Positions 38,698 through 49,190 of a DNA stretch of 64,000 nt are shown here, piece by piece. Numbering within the stretch: the first letter of the stretch is position 1; every line of letters begins with the position of its first letter. Made by a program: the position numbers and the translations under genes. This DNA comes from Klebsiella oxytoca (GTDB taxonomy: Bacteria > Pseudomonadota > Gammaproteobacteria > Enterobacterales > Enterobacteriaceae). The stretch is taken from positions 62,001 through 126,000 of the forward strand of contig NZ_CP046115.1 in the NCBI RefSeq assembly GCF_009707385.1, written 5' to 3'. Below the pieces are notes generated by a model. That model was given only the letters and a program-made list of their open reading frames with translations. It was not told where the DNA came from and did no database searches.

Positions 38698-39702
38698 TTA
38701 AATTCGTCTTCGCTGCATCATCCGGCGGGTAATAATCGGCAGCGAGATCACCACAATCAGCATCGTGCCGATGATGATCGACATCACGATCCCCGGTACG
38801 TTGAGCAGGCTCAGGCCAAACGTCACCAGCCCCATCAGGAAAGCGGCGATAATCACCCCCACCATGCTGCCGGAACCGCCGAGAATATTGACGCCGCCGA
38901 GCACCGCCATGGTGACGACCGCCAGCTCCCAGCCCATCGCCAGCGTCGGGCGGGTACTGCCGAGCCTTGAGGTCAGGAGGACTGCCGCCAGCCCGGCCAT
39001 CAGTCCGACCAGCGCAAACAGCACCAGATTGTGGCGCTTAACGTTGATCCCGGAGAACCATGCCCCGGTCGGGTTATTGCCGATGGCGTAGGTCCGGCGG
39101 CCAAAGTTGGTTTTATGCAGCAGGAAGGTAAAGGCGGCGGCGAGAAGGATAAACAGCGCAAACTCAAAAGAGAGCGCCCCCCACACGTAGCCCTGACCAA
39201 ACCAGGCGAAGCTGTCCGGGTAGTGATTGAGCGCCTTGTCGCCCAGCAGAATGTAGGTTATCCCGCGATACAGGCTCATGGTGCCGATGGTGATGACGAT
39301 CGACGACAGGTTAAAGCGCGTCACCAGGATACCGTTGAACAGGCCGCACAGCAGCCCCACGCCCAGCCCGACGACTACCAGCAGCGGCGTATCTATACCC
39401 GCCGCCGCGCAGAAGCCCATCGCCGTTGAGCTTAGCGCCATCGTTGAGGCCACCGAGAGGTCTATCTCTCTGGCGATAATCAGCATCGCCATCGGCAGCA
39501 CGATGATCGCTTTTTCGGTAAAGTTAAACGTGGCGTCCGACAGGTTCCAGATGTTAAGGAACCAGGGGGATGCCAGGGCATTAACCACGAATATCGCCAG
39601 AGTCACCGCCAGCAGAAACCCTTCCCAGCACAGCAGACGGCGCAGCGGCGACGGCGCGGCCGGGGCGCTTTTCATCTCTTCAGATATCATCATTTTGCTC
39701 AT
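38698..39702 (-). CDS. Rhamnose ABC transporter, permease subunit 2
   Basis: Encodes 334 residues with about 8-10 transmembrane segments. It belongs to the RbsC-like sugar permease family (motif GGVNILGGSGSMVGVIIAAFLMG). Start overlaps the stop of the preceding permease by 4 bases. Together with its partner it forms the heterodimeric channel for L-rhamnose. Substrate is inferred from its place inside rhaBAD-rhaM and from similarity to rhizobial rhamnose transporters. Confidence 0.88.
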   Translation of the reverse strand: MSKMMISEEMKSAPAAPSPLRRLLCWEGFLLAVTLAIFVVNALASPWFLNIWNLSDATFNFTEKAIIVLPMAMLIIAREIDLSVASTMALSSTAMGFCAAAGIDTPLLVVVGLGVGLLCGLFNGILVTRFNLSSIVITIGTMSLYRGITYILLGDKALNHYPDSFAWFGQGYVWGALSFEFALFILLAAAFTFLLHKTNFGRRTYAIGNNPTGAWFSGINVKRHNLVLFALVGLMAGLAAVLLTSRLGSTRPTLAMGWELAVVTMAVLGGVNILGGSGSMVGVIIAAFLMGLVTFGLSLLNVPGIVMSIIIGTMLIVVISLPIITRRMMQRRRI

Positions 39703-40703
39703 GATTTCACCGCCTGTTTCTGCCGGGCTAACGCCGCGTTGCGCAGGATTAACCGCCCGTGACCTTTATTGCCGCGCTCGTTAAGCAGCACCGCAATGAC
39801 GATAACCGCGCCGGAAATCGCCATTTGCCAGAACGGTGAAATGCCGATCACCGGCAGGGCGTTATTGATAACGCCGAGGAACAGCGCCCCGCACAGGCAG
39901 CCGAGTACGCGACCAGTCCCGCCCATGGTGCTGATGCCGCCGATAACGCAGGCGGCGACCACCTGCAGTTCAAAACCGTTGGCGACATCGACATAGGCGA
40001 CGGCGAAGCGCGAGATCCACAGATAGCCGCAGAATCCGGCCAGCGCGCCGGAGAGGCAGAAGCTGACGAACTGCATTTTCCCGGCGTTAATGCCGGTGTA
40101 GTAGGCTGCCGTCGCGTTGCCTCCTGCTGTGTACAGGGCCCGGCCGGTGCGGCTGTAGAGCAGGAAATAGCCCACCAGCAAAAGTGCGGCGATGGCGCAC
40201 CAGCTCAGCAGCGGCAGCCCCAGCAGCGAGGCGCGCGGCAGGCCGAGAAAGTCGGCGCTCATCTGGTGCGAGTTCACCCAGCCGCCGTCGGAGAGCAGGA
40301 AAATAATCCCCCGGTAAATGCTCATGGTGCCCAGCGTCACTACGATGGCCGGGATGCCGAGCCGCCAGACCAGCAGGCCGTTAATCATCCCCATTAACAA
40401 ACCAAGCAGAGTCGCCAGCGCCAGCAGCGCCACCACCGGGATACCCGGATAGTGAGCGTTGAGCAGGGCGACGATCATTCCGGTCAGCGCCAGATTGGCG
40501 GCCATCGACAGATCGATGCCTTTGGTGAGCAGCACCATCATCTGCCCGAGGGCGAGGATGATCAGAATGGCGGTGTCGTTAAACATCTCCACCAGATTGC
40601 CCGGCGAGATGAACGACGGCGCCCGGCTGCCGATAGCGCCGATCATCAAAATGATGACCGCCGCCAGCAGCGCTTCGCGGTGTTTAAGCAGCTGTTTGCC
40701 CAT
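39699..40703 (-). CDS. Rhamnose ABC transporter, permease subunit 1
   Basis: Encodes 334 residues, strongly hydrophobic, RbsC-like (GGISTMGGTGRVLGCLCGALFLG and TKGIDLSMAANLALTGM). Although the same length as the next permease, the two are clearly different sequences, as in heterodimeric carbohydrate importers of the CUT2 family. Its ATG overlaps the ATPase stop codon (TAATG), giving tight coupling. Confidence 0.88.
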   Translation of the reverse strand: MGKQLLKHREALLAAVIILMIGAIGSRAPSFISPGNLVEMFNDTAILIILALGQMMVLLTKGIDLSMAANLALTGMIVALLNAHYPGIPVVALLALATLLGLLMGMINGLLVWRLGIPAIVVTLGTMSIYRGIIFLLSDGGWVNSHQMSADFLGLPRASLLGLPLLSWCAIAALLLVGYFLLYSRTGRALYTAGGNATAAYYTGINAGKMQFVSFCLSGALAGFCGYLWISRFAVAYVDVANGFELQVVAACVIGGISTMGGTGRVLGCLCGALFLGVINNALPVIGISPFWQMAISGAVIVIAVLLNERGNKGHGRLILRNAALARQKQAVKS

Positions 40704-42214
40704 TACGCTGCCTCCTGATTCACGCCGCTGGCGGCGCTGACGATGGTTTCCGCCGTCGCTTCACCGGCGCGATACTCGGCCACCATCAGCCCCTCGTGCA
40801 TGACGATAATCCGGTCGGCCATACCCATCACTTCCGGCAACTCCGAAGAGACCATAATGACCGCCAACCCCTGGCTGACCAGCTCGGACATAAACTGGTG
40901 CACCGCCGCTTTGGAACCGATATCGATGCCTTTGGTCGGCTCGTCGAGAATAATCACCTCGGGATGGGTCGCCAGCCATTTGCCGATCACCACTTTTTGC
41001 TGATTGCCGCCGGAAAGGGTCTCCACCGCCTGCCGCCAGCTAAAGGCTTTGACCTGTAAGCGCGAAGCGTACTCATCCGCCAGCCGCCATTCGCGGGCGT
41101 CGTTAAGTATTCCACTGGGGTTGAGTTTACTGAGCTGCGGCAGGCTGATGTTCTGGGCGATCGGCAGGGCGATAATCGCTCCCTGCTTCTGCCGCTCTTC
41201 CGGCACGCAGACGATACCGGCTCTGATGGCGTCGGCTGGCTGACGAAAGCGCATCGTCTCGCCCTTCAGCACGATGTCGCCGGAAGAGGGATGCGAAGCT
41301 CCGCAGAGCGCCTGAATCAGCTCGGTGCGCCCGGCGCCGACCAGGCCATAAAAGCCCAGGATTTCTCCCTTGCGCAGGCTGAAATTGATATGGGCAAACT
41401 CGGTGGGGTGGCAGAGGTCTTTCACCTCCAGCACCGTTTCCCCTGGCGTACAGTCGACTTTCGGATAGGTTTGGGTAATTGCGCGACACACCATCATTGC
41501 CACCATCCGCTCTTCGGTGATGTCGTTAATCGCGCCGGAGCTGACGTACACGCCGTCGCGCAGGATGGTGTAGTAGTCCGCCAGCTCGAAAATCTCATCG
41601 AACTTATGCGAGATAAAAAGAATCGCTTTGCCGTCCTGCTTCAAGCGCTCAACGATTTGATAAAACTCCAGAATTTCATGCTGCGAGAGCGCCGCCGTCG
41701 GCTCATCGAGGATCACCACCTGGGCTTCAAAGGAGAGCGCCCGGGCAATGGCCACCATATGGCGCTGGGCGATGCTGAGGGTTTTCAGCGTCGCGCGCGG
41801 GTCAATCTGCACCTCAAGGCGGTTGAGGATTTCACTGGCTTTACGGTGCATCGCGGGCCAGTCGAGCCTCTTCAACAGTCCGCGATGCAGATACTGGCCG
41901 ACGAAGATATTTTCGCTGACCGAGAGTTCGTCGAACAGCACGGTTTCCTGGTGAATGGCGGTGATCCCGACCTTATGCGCTGACTCCGGGGTCGGCAGTT
42001 GGATAGGGATAGCTTTATAGAGAATCTCGCCCTCTTCCGGCTGATAAATGCCGGTCATCACTTTGACCAGCGTGGATTTGCCCGCGCCGTTTTCACCGAT
42101 TAAGGCGGTCACTTTGCCGGGCCAGAGATCGAGCTGCACGTTTTCAAGGGCGCGCACACCGGGAAAAACCTTGGTGATGCCCTTCAGCGACAGCAATGGG
42201 ATGGATGCTGACAT
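40703..42214 (-). CDS. Rhamnose ABC transporter, double ATPase subunit
   Basis: Encodes 503 residues with two tandem ABC modules, typical of CUT2 importers (RbsA-like). First module: Walker A GENGAGKST (about 38-46), signature LSIAQRHMVAIARAL, Walker B VVILDEPTAALS. Second module: degenerate Walker A GLVGAGRTE, signature ETLSGGNQQKVVIGKWL, Walker B VIILDEPTKGID. It powers uptake through the two permeases encoded downstream. ATG at 42214 lies beside the hairpin spacer that separates it from the binding-protein gene. Confidence 0.92.
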   Translation of the reverse strand: MSASIPLLSLKGITKVFPGVRALENVQLDLWPGKVTALIGENGAGKSTLVKVMTGIYQPEEGEILYKAIPIQLPTPESAHKVGITAIHQETVLFDELSVSENIFVGQYLHRGLLKRLDWPAMHRKASEILNRLEVQIDPRATLKTLSIAQRHMVAIARALSFEAQVVILDEPTAALSQHEILEFYQIVERLKQDGKAILFISHKFDEIFELADYYTILRDGVYVSSGAINDITEERMVAMMVCRAITQTYPKVDCTPGETVLEVKDLCHPTEFAHINFSLRKGEILGFYGLVGAGRTELIQALCGASHPSSGDIVLKGETMRFRQPADAIRAGIVCVPEERQKQGAIIALPIAQNISLPQLSKLNPSGILNDAREWRLADEYASRLQVKAFSWRQAVETLSGGNQQKVVIGKWLATHPEVIILDEPTKGIDIGSKAAVHQFMSELVSQGLAVIMVSSELPEVMGMADRIIVMHEGLMVAEYRAGEATAETIVSAASGVNQEAA

Positions 42215-42230
42215 GATAGTTCTCCGTAAA

Positions 42231-42351
42231 ATCGCCCCTCACCCTAACCCTCTCCCCAAAGGGGCGAGGGGACTGTTCGGCGCTCCCTGATAGCATTACG
42301 CAGAGGGCCTGACTTTCTCCCTCTCCCTTTGGGAGAGGGCCGGGGTGAGGG
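42231..42351. repeat. Large inverted repeat between binding-protein and ATPase genes
   Basis: The outer arms, near 42236-42256 (CCCTCACCCTAACCCTCTCC...) and 42331-42351 (GGGAGAGGGCCGGGGTGAGG...), are imperfect complements; each arm also holds a small hairpin (CCCCAAAGGGG, TCTCCCTTTGGGAGA). On the operon mRNA it directly follows the binding-protein stop codon, where such hairpins often protect the upstream message. Confidence 0.7.
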
Positions 42352-42359
42352 AACAGGGA

Positions 42360-43343
42360 TTAGAAAATTTTCGAGAACTTATCGATGTTGCTGGCATCGT
42401 AGACGAACGGCTCGGCCATCGCGCCGTTACCGTCGGCGTCGAGCTTCACTTTGCCCAGCTTGCCCATATTGGCTTCGGTTTTGGTCGCCGTACCTTTGAC
42501 TAAATCGTCGGCCAGATACGTGGCGGCGTAGCCGAGGTCAATCGGGTTCCAGATGGCGAAGCTTTTGCTGGCGCCGGACTTAATCGCTCCGGCCATTTCC
42601 GACGGCAGCCCCAGCCCGGTCACGTACACCTTGCCGATTTTGCCCTGATCCTTCACCGCCTGCGCAGCGGCAACAATGCCCACCGATGACGGCGAAACAA
42701 TGACTTTCAGGTCCGGATATGATTTCAGCAGGCCCACCGCTTCGCGGTAGCTTTTATCCGACAGATCGTCACCGTAGGCGACGGTGACCAGATTGACGGA
42801 CGGGTACTGCCGCAGCACCTTTTTCATCTCCTCAATCCAGATGTTCTGATTCGTGGAGGTGGGGGTGGCGCTTAAAATCGCCACATCGCCTTTTTCCACG
42901 TTCAGCGCTTTCAGCGCATCGACGGCGAGCTTAACGTTGGTTTCGCCAATCAAGGCGTTATTGGATGGATTCAGATGGATCTGGCGGCCCGCCGGCGCGA
43001 CGCCGGAGTCCCAGGAGACCACCTTAATACCGCGCTGCATCGCTTTCTTCAGCACCGGTACCACGGCGTCGGGATCGTTAGCGGAAATGGCGATCGCGTC
43101 TACCCCCTGGGCGATCAAGCCATTGAGCACTTCGATCTGCGCTTCGGCGGTGGTGGTGGGGCCGGTATAGATCACTTTGACATCGCCTAACTCTTTGGCC
43201 GCCTCCTGTGCGCCAACGTTCGCTGCTTCGAAGAATCCATTTCCCAATGATTTCGCCACGAGGGCGATTTTAACTTCGGCTAAAGCGGAACCGGACAACG
43301 CCAGGATGGCAACGGTGAGGATCAAGCTTGTCTTTGTTTTCAT
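42360..43343 (-). CDS. Rhamnose ABC transporter, periplasmic binding protein
   Basis: Encodes 327 residues. Signal peptide at 1-22 (MKTKTSLILTVAILALSGSALA). The mature part is a type I periplasmic sugar-binding fold (VKIALVAKSLGNGFFEAAN, DAIAISANDPDAVVPVL, VVSWDSG) of the RbsB/rhamnose-binding group. It is the first transporter gene, directly after rhaD, so it would be induced by L-rhamnose via RhaS. Rhizobial homologues are called RhaS, which would clash with the regulator name, so no symbol is given. Confidence 0.9.
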   Translation of the reverse strand: MKTKTSLILTVAILALSGSALAEVKIALVAKSLGNGFFEAANVGAQEAAKELGDVKVIYTGPTTTAEAQIEVLNGLIAQGVDAIAISANDPDAVVPVLKKAMQRGIKVVSWDSGVAPAGRQIHLNPSNNALIGETNVKLAVDALKALNVEKGDVAILSATPTSTNQNIWIEEMKKVLRQYPSVNLVTVAYGDDLSDKSYREAVGLLKSYPDLKVIVSPSSVGIVAAAQAVKDQGKIGKVYVTGLGLPSEMAGAIKSGASKSFAIWNPIDLGYAATYLADDLVKGTATKTEANMGKLGKVKLDADGNGAMAEPFVYDASNIDKFSKIF

Positions 43344-43424
43344 TGCTTTTACTCCACATGAGTTAGTTTTGTAGGGTTTGCAGGTGATGTTTCGCCCCGT
43401 CTCGGTGAGCGGGGCGCGATGTTG

Positions 43425-44255
43425 TTATTGATAAAGGTCTAACGCGGACTGCATCGGTTGAACGTTGAAGCGTTTGCCAAGGGCTACCAGCTCTTCGCGG
43501 GTGATGGTTTGTTTCATCCCGCCCATTGAATAGACTTTCACCAGCACTTCGGCGGATTTCTCGGCGGTATCGATCAGGCCGAAGGTTTCATCCAGATTGG
43601 GGCCGCTGCCGAAAACGCCGTGGAACGGCCACAGCACCAGCGAGTGTTTCTGCATCGCCTCAGCGGTGGCCTGGCCGATTTCGTCGGTGCCCGGCACCAT
43701 CCACGGCAGAATGCCGACGCCATCCGGGAAGACTACCAGGCATTCGGTGCTGCCTTCCCACAGCTTACGGGTGAACAGATCGCTGTTGTTCTCCAGCACG
43801 TAGGTCAGGGCAATCAGGTTAGTGGCGTGGCAGTGCATGATCACCCGGTCTTTGCCGTTGGTCAGCTTGATGCGCTCGCTGTGCGACAGGAAATGCGCCG
43901 GCAGCTCGGAAGTGGGCACTGCGTCGTTGGTCAGGCCCCACAAAATGTGGTATCCCGCACCGTCGCTGTCGACTTTCACCACGCCGAGGTTCGCCGCCGG
44001 GTCGAGCTGGACGTTACGAAAGAATTTACCGGAACCGGTGACGATAAACGGCTGGTTGGCCAGCGTTGGCATCGGCTGGCTCAGGGCGATATAGCGCGGT
44101 TTAGCGTGGAAATCCGCCGCGTAGGGTTCAATATCCGCTTCGTCCAGGCGCAGCGTCAGGTTACCGCCGTTGCGCTCGTCCCAGCCTTTCAGCCAGGCGT
44201 CGGAAGTGGCTTTAATCATGCCCTGGACGAACCAGGCGTCGATAATGGTCTGCAT
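43425..44255 (-). CDS. rhaD: Rhamnulose-1-phosphate aldolase
   Basis: Encodes 276 residues. This class II, Zn-dependent aldolase splits L-rhamnulose-1-phosphate into dihydroxyacetone phosphate and L-lactaldehyde. Zn ligands are in [11 protein letters not shown] (His pair) and WPFHGVFG (His), and the catalytic Glu is in [12 protein letters not shown]. Two residues longer than E. coli RhaD at the C-terminus. Third gene of the operon. Confidence 0.97.
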   Translation of the reverse strand: MQTIIDAWFVQGMIKATSDAWLKGWDERNGGNLTLRLDEADIEPYAADFHAKPRYIALSQPMPTLANQPFIVTGSGKFFRNVQLDPAANLGVVKVDSDGAGYHILWGLTNDAVPTSELPAHFLSHSERIKLTNGKDRVIMHCHATNLIALTYVLENNSDLFTRKLWEGSTECLVVFPDGVGILPWMVPGTDEIGQATAEAMQKHSLVLWPFHGVFGSGPNLDETFGLIDTAEKSAEVLVKVYSMGGMKQTITREELVALGKRFNVQPMQSALDLYQ

Positions 44256-44391
44256 AGTCTTGTCTTTCCTGTTGATTCGGCGCGGGGTTGGCCCCTCGCC
44301 CTGAATATGTGCGAGTCCCCGGATTGCGCCGTAAACGGCTTATCCGGGCTACCGGTTCGTAGCCCGGCCGCGACCCGGGGAACTCCAGGTA
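44256..44391. repeat. REP-like palindromes between rhaA and rhaD
   Basis: The 136-bp spacer includes a palindrome from about 44317 (CCCCGGATTGCGCCGTAAAC) to 44351 and a second inverted copy (CTACCGGTTCGTAGCCCGG). Both resemble the REP units elsewhere in this window. Confidence 0.65.
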
Positions 44392-45651
44392 TTACCCGCG
44401 CTGGCTCAGAACCGCCTTCTCGTAAGCGCGTACGTTATCCAGCCACTGGCTGCCCGCCGGCGTATCGTGACGCTGGCAGTACATCTCCCAGATGGCCTGC
44501 CACGGCAGGCACTTCTGCTCTTCCAGCAGCGCCAGACGGGCGGTGTAGTCGCCGTCGAGTTCCAGCTGACGCAGCTGCCCGGTTGGTTCCAGCAGGGCGC
44601 GCAGCAGCGCTTTCTTCATATTGCGGGTACCAATCACCCACGCCGCGATGCGGTTAATCGAAGCGTCGAAGAAATCGAGACCGATATGCACGCGGTCGAA
44701 CAGGTCGTGGCGGATGATTTCGCTGGCGATAGCCTGGGTTTCGTCATCCAGCAGCACCACGTGGTCGCTGTCCCAGCGTACCGGACGGCTGACGTGCAGC
44801 AGCAGGCGCGGGATATAGAGCATGGCGGCGGAGATTTTGTCGGAGATGACCTCCGTCGGATGGAAGTGGCCGGCATCCAGGCACAGGGCGGTCTGGCGGC
44901 TGGTGGCGTAGCCCATATAGAACTCATTGGAGCCGACGGTGTAGCTTTCCGCGCCGATCCCAAACAGTTTGCTCTCTACGGCGTCAATATGATGCGCCGG
45001 ATCCAGCTTCTCGCTGATCACTTCATCGAGCGCGTTCAGCAGGCGCTGGCGCGGCGCGAAGCGGTCAACGGTAATATCTTTCATGCCGTCCGGGATCCAG
45101 ATATTCATCACCGACGGCGTGCCCAGCTGTTCGCCGAAGTAAGCGGAAATACGGCGGCTGGCCTTGCAGTGATCGATCCAGAACTGACGGATTTCATCGT
45201 TAGCGTGCGACAGCGTAAAACCGTCGGCGCTCAGCGGATGCGAGAAGCAGGAGGGGTTAAAATCCAGCCCCAGCTTGTTGGCTTTCGCCCACTCAACCCA
45301 GTTTTTAAAGTGCTCCGGCTTGATTTCATTACGCGGCACCGGCGCGTCGGACTCCAGATAGAGCGCGTGCAGGTTCAGACGTTTTGGCCCGGGGATCAGG
45401 CTCAGCGCCTGCTCAAGGTCGGCGCGCAGCTCGCTGGCGTTACGCGCTTTACCCGGATAGTTGCCGGTGGCTTGAATACCGCCGGTCAGGCTTCCTTCCG
45501 GATTTTCGAAACCGACGACATCATCGCCCTGCCAGCAGTGCATGGAAACGGGCAGGCGGTCCAGCTGGCGCAAGGCCTCTTCGACGTCCACGCCGACGCT
45601 GGCGTAGCGCTGTTTGGCAATTTCCCAGGCTTGTTCAAGTTGAGTGGTCAT
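44392..45651 (-). CDS. rhaA: L-rhamnose isomerase
   Basis: Encodes 419 residues from ATG 45651 ([20 protein letters not shown]), the E. coli length; it overlaps the rhaB stop in ATGA. It converts L-rhamnose to L-rhamnulose using a Mn2+/Zn2+ TIM-barrel site. Conserved metal-site stretches [31 protein letters not shown] and VRWDSDHVV are intact. Confidence 0.98.
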   Translation of the reverse strand: MTTQLEQAWEIAKQRYASVGVDVEEALRQLDRLPVSMHCWQGDDVVGFENPEGSLTGGIQATGNYPGKARNASELRADLEQALSLIPGPKRLNLHALYLESDAPVPRNEIKPEHFKNWVEWAKANKLGLDFNPSCFSHPLSADGFTLSHANDEIRQFWIDHCKASRRISAYFGEQLGTPSVMNIWIPDGMKDITVDRFAPRQRLLNALDEVISEKLDPAHHIDAVESKLFGIGAESYTVGSNEFYMGYATSRQTALCLDAGHFHPTEVISDKISAAMLYIPRLLLHVSRPVRWDSDHVVLLDDETQAIASEIIRHDLFDRVHIGLDFFDASINRIAAWVIGTRNMKKALLRALLEPTGQLRQLELDGDYTARLALLEEQKCLPWQAIWEMYCQRHDTPAGSQWLDNVRAYEKAVLSQRG

Positions 45652-47114
45652 GCGCAAAGCTCCTTGTTCTGTTGTGGCTGAAACTGCGCAACGAAGCGGG
45701 CAATTTCATTTTCAGGATTAGGGGTAAAGGTGGTGAGAGCGTAGTTTTGTTGTACCACCTGACGGAATTCATCGACGTTGTTCAGCTCGTCCAGGGTCAT
45801 CAGCTGGATGCCGATATTGCCGAGCGTCGAGGCCTCAACGGGGCCGGCAACTACGGTAATGCCGCAGGCGTCGGCGCAGAGCTGGTTAAGCAGCTCGTTC
45901 TGGCAGCCGCCGCCGACGATATGCAGCTGGCTGAACGGCTGACCGCGCAGCGCCGCCAGTTCGTTAAGCACCCGGGCATAAAGCAGCGCCAGGCTGTCGA
46001 AAATGCAGCGCGCCAGCTCGGCATCGTTGGCAGGAACCGGTTGCCCGGATTCGCGGCAGGCGGCCTGAATTTCCGCACTCATGTTGTCCGGATTGATAAA
46101 GCGGTCATCGTTGCAGTCGATGACGAAGCGGCAGGCTGGAAGCGCGGCGGTGCGCGCGATCAGCGCTGGCAAGTCGCTAATGTTTTGCTCTTTCAGCACC
46201 CGCTGCAGCAGCCACAAGCCCATAATATTTTTCAGCACCCGATAGCGACCTTCGGCACCGCCTTCGTTGGTGATATTGGCCCTTAGCGCCGCATCGCTGG
46301 TGCAGGGGGTTTTGCTTTCAAAACCCATCAGCGACCAGGTGCCGGAAGAGAGATACGCGGCGTTTTTGCTGGCCAGCGGCGAGGCGATAACCGCGCTGGC
46401 GGTATCGTGACTGGCGACGGCGACCACCGGGATATGATTACCCTGCGGGCAAATCCAGTGGCCAATAACGTTGCCGGGATGCGTCGGGGCACCAAACCAC
46501 TCGCGCGGCGCGCCGCTCCAGCTCAGCAGCTCTTGATCCCAGCTATCGCTGTTGATATTGACCAGCTGCGTGGTGGTGGCGTTGGTGTATTCCCAGTTCA
46601 TGTTGCCGGTCAGGCGGAAGCTAAAGTAGTCCGGGATCAGCAGCGCGTGTGCGGCCTGGCTAACCAGTTCCGGCTGCTGTTCAACCAGCGCGCGCAGCTG
46701 GTAAAGAGTGTTAAACGGCAGAAACTGAATGCCGCTGCGGCGATAGATTTCCGCCCGGCCCAGTTGTTCTTCGGCATGGCGCATCAGGCCCTGAGTGCGG
46801 GAATCGCGATAGGAAACCGGCAGGCCGACGCGCTGGCCCTGTTTATCCAGCAGCACATAATCCACGCCCCAGGTATCAATGCCGATGCTGTCGATCAGAA
46901 TGCCCTGCTCGCAGACCTTCTCCAGACCGCGGCGAATTTCTCCTTCCAGGCTATCGAGATCCCAGCAGTCGAAGCCATCCACCTTCTGCAGGCTATTGGT
47001 AAAACGGTGAATTTCGCGTAGCGCCAGCGTCTGCTGGTCGGATGCATAGCTGGCGAGCATGACCCGCCCGCTGGAGGCGCCTAAATCGACGGCGACACAA
47101 TGACGAAAACTCAT
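45648..47114 (-). CDS. rhaB: Rhamnulokinase
   Basis: Encodes 488 residues. A FGGY-family kinase that phosphorylates L-rhamnulose with ATP. The N-terminal phosphate loop ([14 protein letters not shown]), the central [14 protein letters not shown], catalytic region [11 protein letters not shown] and the adenosine motif [14 protein letters not shown] are present. First gene of the rhaBAD-ABC-fucO-rhaM operon; preceded by RhaS and CRP sites. Confidence 0.97.
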   Translation of the reverse strand: MSFRHCVAVDLGASSGRVMLASYASDQQTLALREIHRFTNSLQKVDGFDCWDLDSLEGEIRRGLEKVCEQGILIDSIGIDTWGVDYVLLDKQGQRVGLPVSYRDSRTQGLMRHAEEQLGRAEIYRRSGIQFLPFNTLYQLRALVEQQPELVSQAAHALLIPDYFSFRLTGNMNWEYTNATTTQLVNINSDSWDQELLSWSGAPREWFGAPTHPGNVIGHWICPQGNHIPVVAVASHDTASAVIASPLASKNAAYLSSGTWSLMGFESKTPCTSDAALRANITNEGGAEGRYRVLKNIMGLWLLQRVLKEQNISDLPALIARTAALPACRFVIDCNDDRFINPDNMSAEIQAACRESGQPVPANDAELARCIFDSLALLYARVLNELAALRGQPFSQLHIVGGGCQNELLNQLCADACGITVVAGPVEASTLGNIGIQLMTLDELNNVDEFRQVVQQNYALTTFTPNPENEIARFVAQFQPQQNKELCA

Positions 47115-47425
47115 GGCTGGATCCTTATGAAAATCATTGCATGCAGTCTAAAAAAGTCGCGTCAGGCTCACCTTCTTGTTACTGACAGGGAAAATTGGCC
47201 GCTGGCAAGAAAGCAAAGGTGACCGTGAGAGAGGTCACAGTTTCGTTTTCTCCGCGGTGGCGTGAGGGATGTGATGTTGTCCGCAGTTCCCGATCTTTCC
47301 CGTCATTTCTTGAAAAAGCGGCAGGCTTTACGAATTTTGCGGTCAAAAATTGAAGGCCGGATCGCCAACCCTTAATTACTATTTGCCCCACTGATTGATA
47401 ACATTTCTCATTTCGAGGAGCTGCT
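47115..47425. promoter_or_regulatory. rhaB-rhaS divergent control region
   Basis: The 311-bp gap holds two recognisable sites. On the minus strand 47170-47217 reads with clear similarity to the E. coli rhaBAD RhaS operator (half-site cores CTTGCCAGCGGCC and CTGTCAGTAACAAGAAGG). A near-consensus CRP site CGTGAGAGAGGTCACA is at 47224-47239, just upstream of it. The right half, towards rhaS, should contain the RhaR site and the rhaSR promoter; I could not delimit those. Confidence 0.82.
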
Positions 47426-48262
47426 ATGACTATGTTGCACAGTGTGGATTTCTTTAAGTCCGGCGTTTCAGCTGTCGCCATTGAGCCGCGGCTCCCGCAA
47501 TCCGCTTTTCCCGAGCATCATCATGATTTTCATGAGATTGTTATTGTCGAACACGGTACGGGAATTCACGTTTTCAATGGTCAGCCCTATACCATCAGCG
47601 GCGGCTCGGTCTGCTTTATTCGCGATCACGATCGCCATCTCTACGAGCACACCGATAATTTATGCCTGACCAATGTGCTCTATCGCGCGCCGGACGCATT
47701 TCGCTTTTTGTCCGGGCTGCATGAGTTATTGCCGCAGGAGCAGGAGGGGAACTACCTCTCGCACTGGCGGGTTAATCAGAACGCGCTGCAGCAGGTACGC
47801 CAGATTGTTGAGCAGATGGAGAAGGTTGGCGCGGATGCGGATATGCACGCCATCGCCAGCCGCGAGATTTTATTTATGCAGCTGCTGGTGCACCTGCGTA
47901 AAAGCAGCCTGGCCGAAGGCGCAGCCAACAACGACGCGCGCCTGAATCATTTGATGGCCTGGCTGGAAGACCATTTTGCAGAAGATATCTGCTGGGAAGA
48001 GGTGGCGGCGCGTTTTTCACTCTCTCTGCGTACCCTGCATCGTCAGTTAAAGCAGCAAACCGGGCTGACGCCGCAGCGTTATCTGAACCGGGTGCGGTTG
48101 ATGAAGGCGCGTCATCTGCTGCGTCATAGCGATGACAGCGTGACGGATATCGCTTATCGCTGTGGATTCGGCGACAGTAACCACTTTTCGACGCTTTTTC
48201 GCCGCGAATTCGACTGGTCTCCGCGCGATATTCGCCAGGGGCGCGACGCCATTCTTCAGTAA
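47426..48262 (+). CDS. rhaS: Activator of rhaBAD and rhaT
   Basis: Encodes 278 residues, E. coli length. AraC-family: an N-terminal cupin that binds L-rhamnose ([19 protein letters not shown]) and two HTH motifs at the C-terminus ([20 protein letters not shown] and [18 protein letters not shown]). It activates the divergent rhaB promoter together with CRP. GAGGAGC precedes the ATG. Confidence 0.97.
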   Translation: MTMLHSVDFFKSGVSAVAIEPRLPQSAFPEHHHDFHEIVIVEHGTGIHVFNGQPYTISGGSVCFIRDHDRHLYEHTDNLCLTNVLYRAPDAFRFLSGLHELLPQEQEGNYLSHWRVNQNALQQVRQIVEQMEKVGADADMHAIASREILFMQLLVHLRKSSLAEGAANNDARLNHLMAWLEDHFAEDICWEEVAARFSLSLRTLHRQLKQQTGLTPQRYLNRVRLMKARHLLRHSDDSVTDIAYRCGFGDSNHFSTLFRREFDWSPRDIRQGRDAILQ

Positions 48263-48336
48263 CGCGAGAGCAGTCAACGTATTCGTTGGCATAAACGAGA
48301 ATAATAATATGCTTATTCGCGTCCGGAGTTGTCGTC

Positions 48337-49185
48337 GTGGCAGGTCAGCTGATTCTTCGCAAAGATGAATTTTTTGCCTCCCCCACCCAAGCGGTGGCGG
48401 TGGCGGATCGCTATCCGCAAAACGTCTTCGCCGAGCATACCCATGAGTTTTGTGAGCTGGTGCTGGTGTGGCGGGGCAACGGCCTGCATGTCCTTAACGA
48501 TCGTCCGTGGCGTATTACCCGCGGCGACCTGTTTTATATCCGCGCGGAAGATAAACACTCCTACGCTTCGGTGAACGATCTCGTCCTGCAAAATGTCATT
48601 TATTGCCCGGACCGGCTGCGGCTCAACTTTGACTGGTCGGCGCATATTCCTGGCCTGTTCGGTACGCCGTGGGCTCCACACTGGCGCATTGGCAGCAGCG
48701 GAATGGCGCAGGTCAGACAGGTGATTACCCAGCTGGAGCACGAGAGTAGCCGCAGCGATGCGCAGGCCAATAGCATGGCCGAACTGCTGTTTGCTCAGCT
48801 GGTGCTTATTCTTCAGCGCTATCGTTACGCCACCGATAATCTGGCGGCAACCCAAAGCGAAGCGCTGCTTGATAAGCTGCTCACCGAGCTGGCGGGTAGC
48901 CTCAATCGCCCCTTCTTTCTCGACCGTTTTTGCGAGCGCGAAGGGTGCAGCGAACGCGCGCTGCGCCAGCAGTTTCGTCAGCAGACGGGCATGACCATCA
49001 ACCACTACCTGCGCCAGCTGCGCATCTGCCACGCGCAGTATCTGCTGCAGCATACCGAACGGCTGATTGGCGAGGTGGCGATGCAGTGCGGGTTTGAAGA
49101 CAGCAACTACTTTTCGGTGGTGTTTAACCGCGAGATAGGTATGACGCCGGGGCAGTGGCGGCAGCGCAGTCGCACCGCCGCCTGA
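48337..49185 (+). CDS. rhaR: Activator of rhaSR
   Basis: Encodes 282 residues from GTG 48337 ([20 protein letters not shown]); an in-frame stop at 48292 and no ATG between rule out the longer 312-residue form once proposed for E. coli. AraC-family with a rhamnose-binding cupin ([19 protein letters not shown]) and two C-terminal HTH motifs ([33 protein letters not shown]). It switches on rhaS-rhaR. The 74-bp gap after rhaS contains AT-rich sequence but no obvious terminator. Confidence 0.94.
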   Translation: MAGQLILRKDEFFASPTQAVAVADRYPQNVFAEHTHEFCELVLVWRGNGLHVLNDRPWRITRGDLFYIRAEDKHSYASVNDLVLQNVIYCPDRLRLNFDWSAHIPGLFGTPWAPHWRIGSSGMAQVRQVITQLEHESSRSDAQANSMAELLFAQLVLILQRYRYATDNLAATQSEALLDKLLTELAGSLNRPFFLDRFCEREGCSERALRQQFRQQTGMTINHYLRQLRICHAQYLLQHTERLIGEVAMQCGFEDSNYFSVVFNREIGMTPGQWRQRSRTAA

Positions 49186-49190
49186 TCGCG

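Noticed and set aside
44467..45681. 404-codon plus-strand frame opposite rhaA
   Set aside because: Shadow of rhaA; composition and lack of ribosome binding site argue against coding.
48309..48336. Longer N-terminus for RhaR starting at ATG 48309
   Set aside because: That ATG is out of frame with rhaR and an in-frame stop occurs at 48292; GTG 48337 fits the conserved N-terminus.
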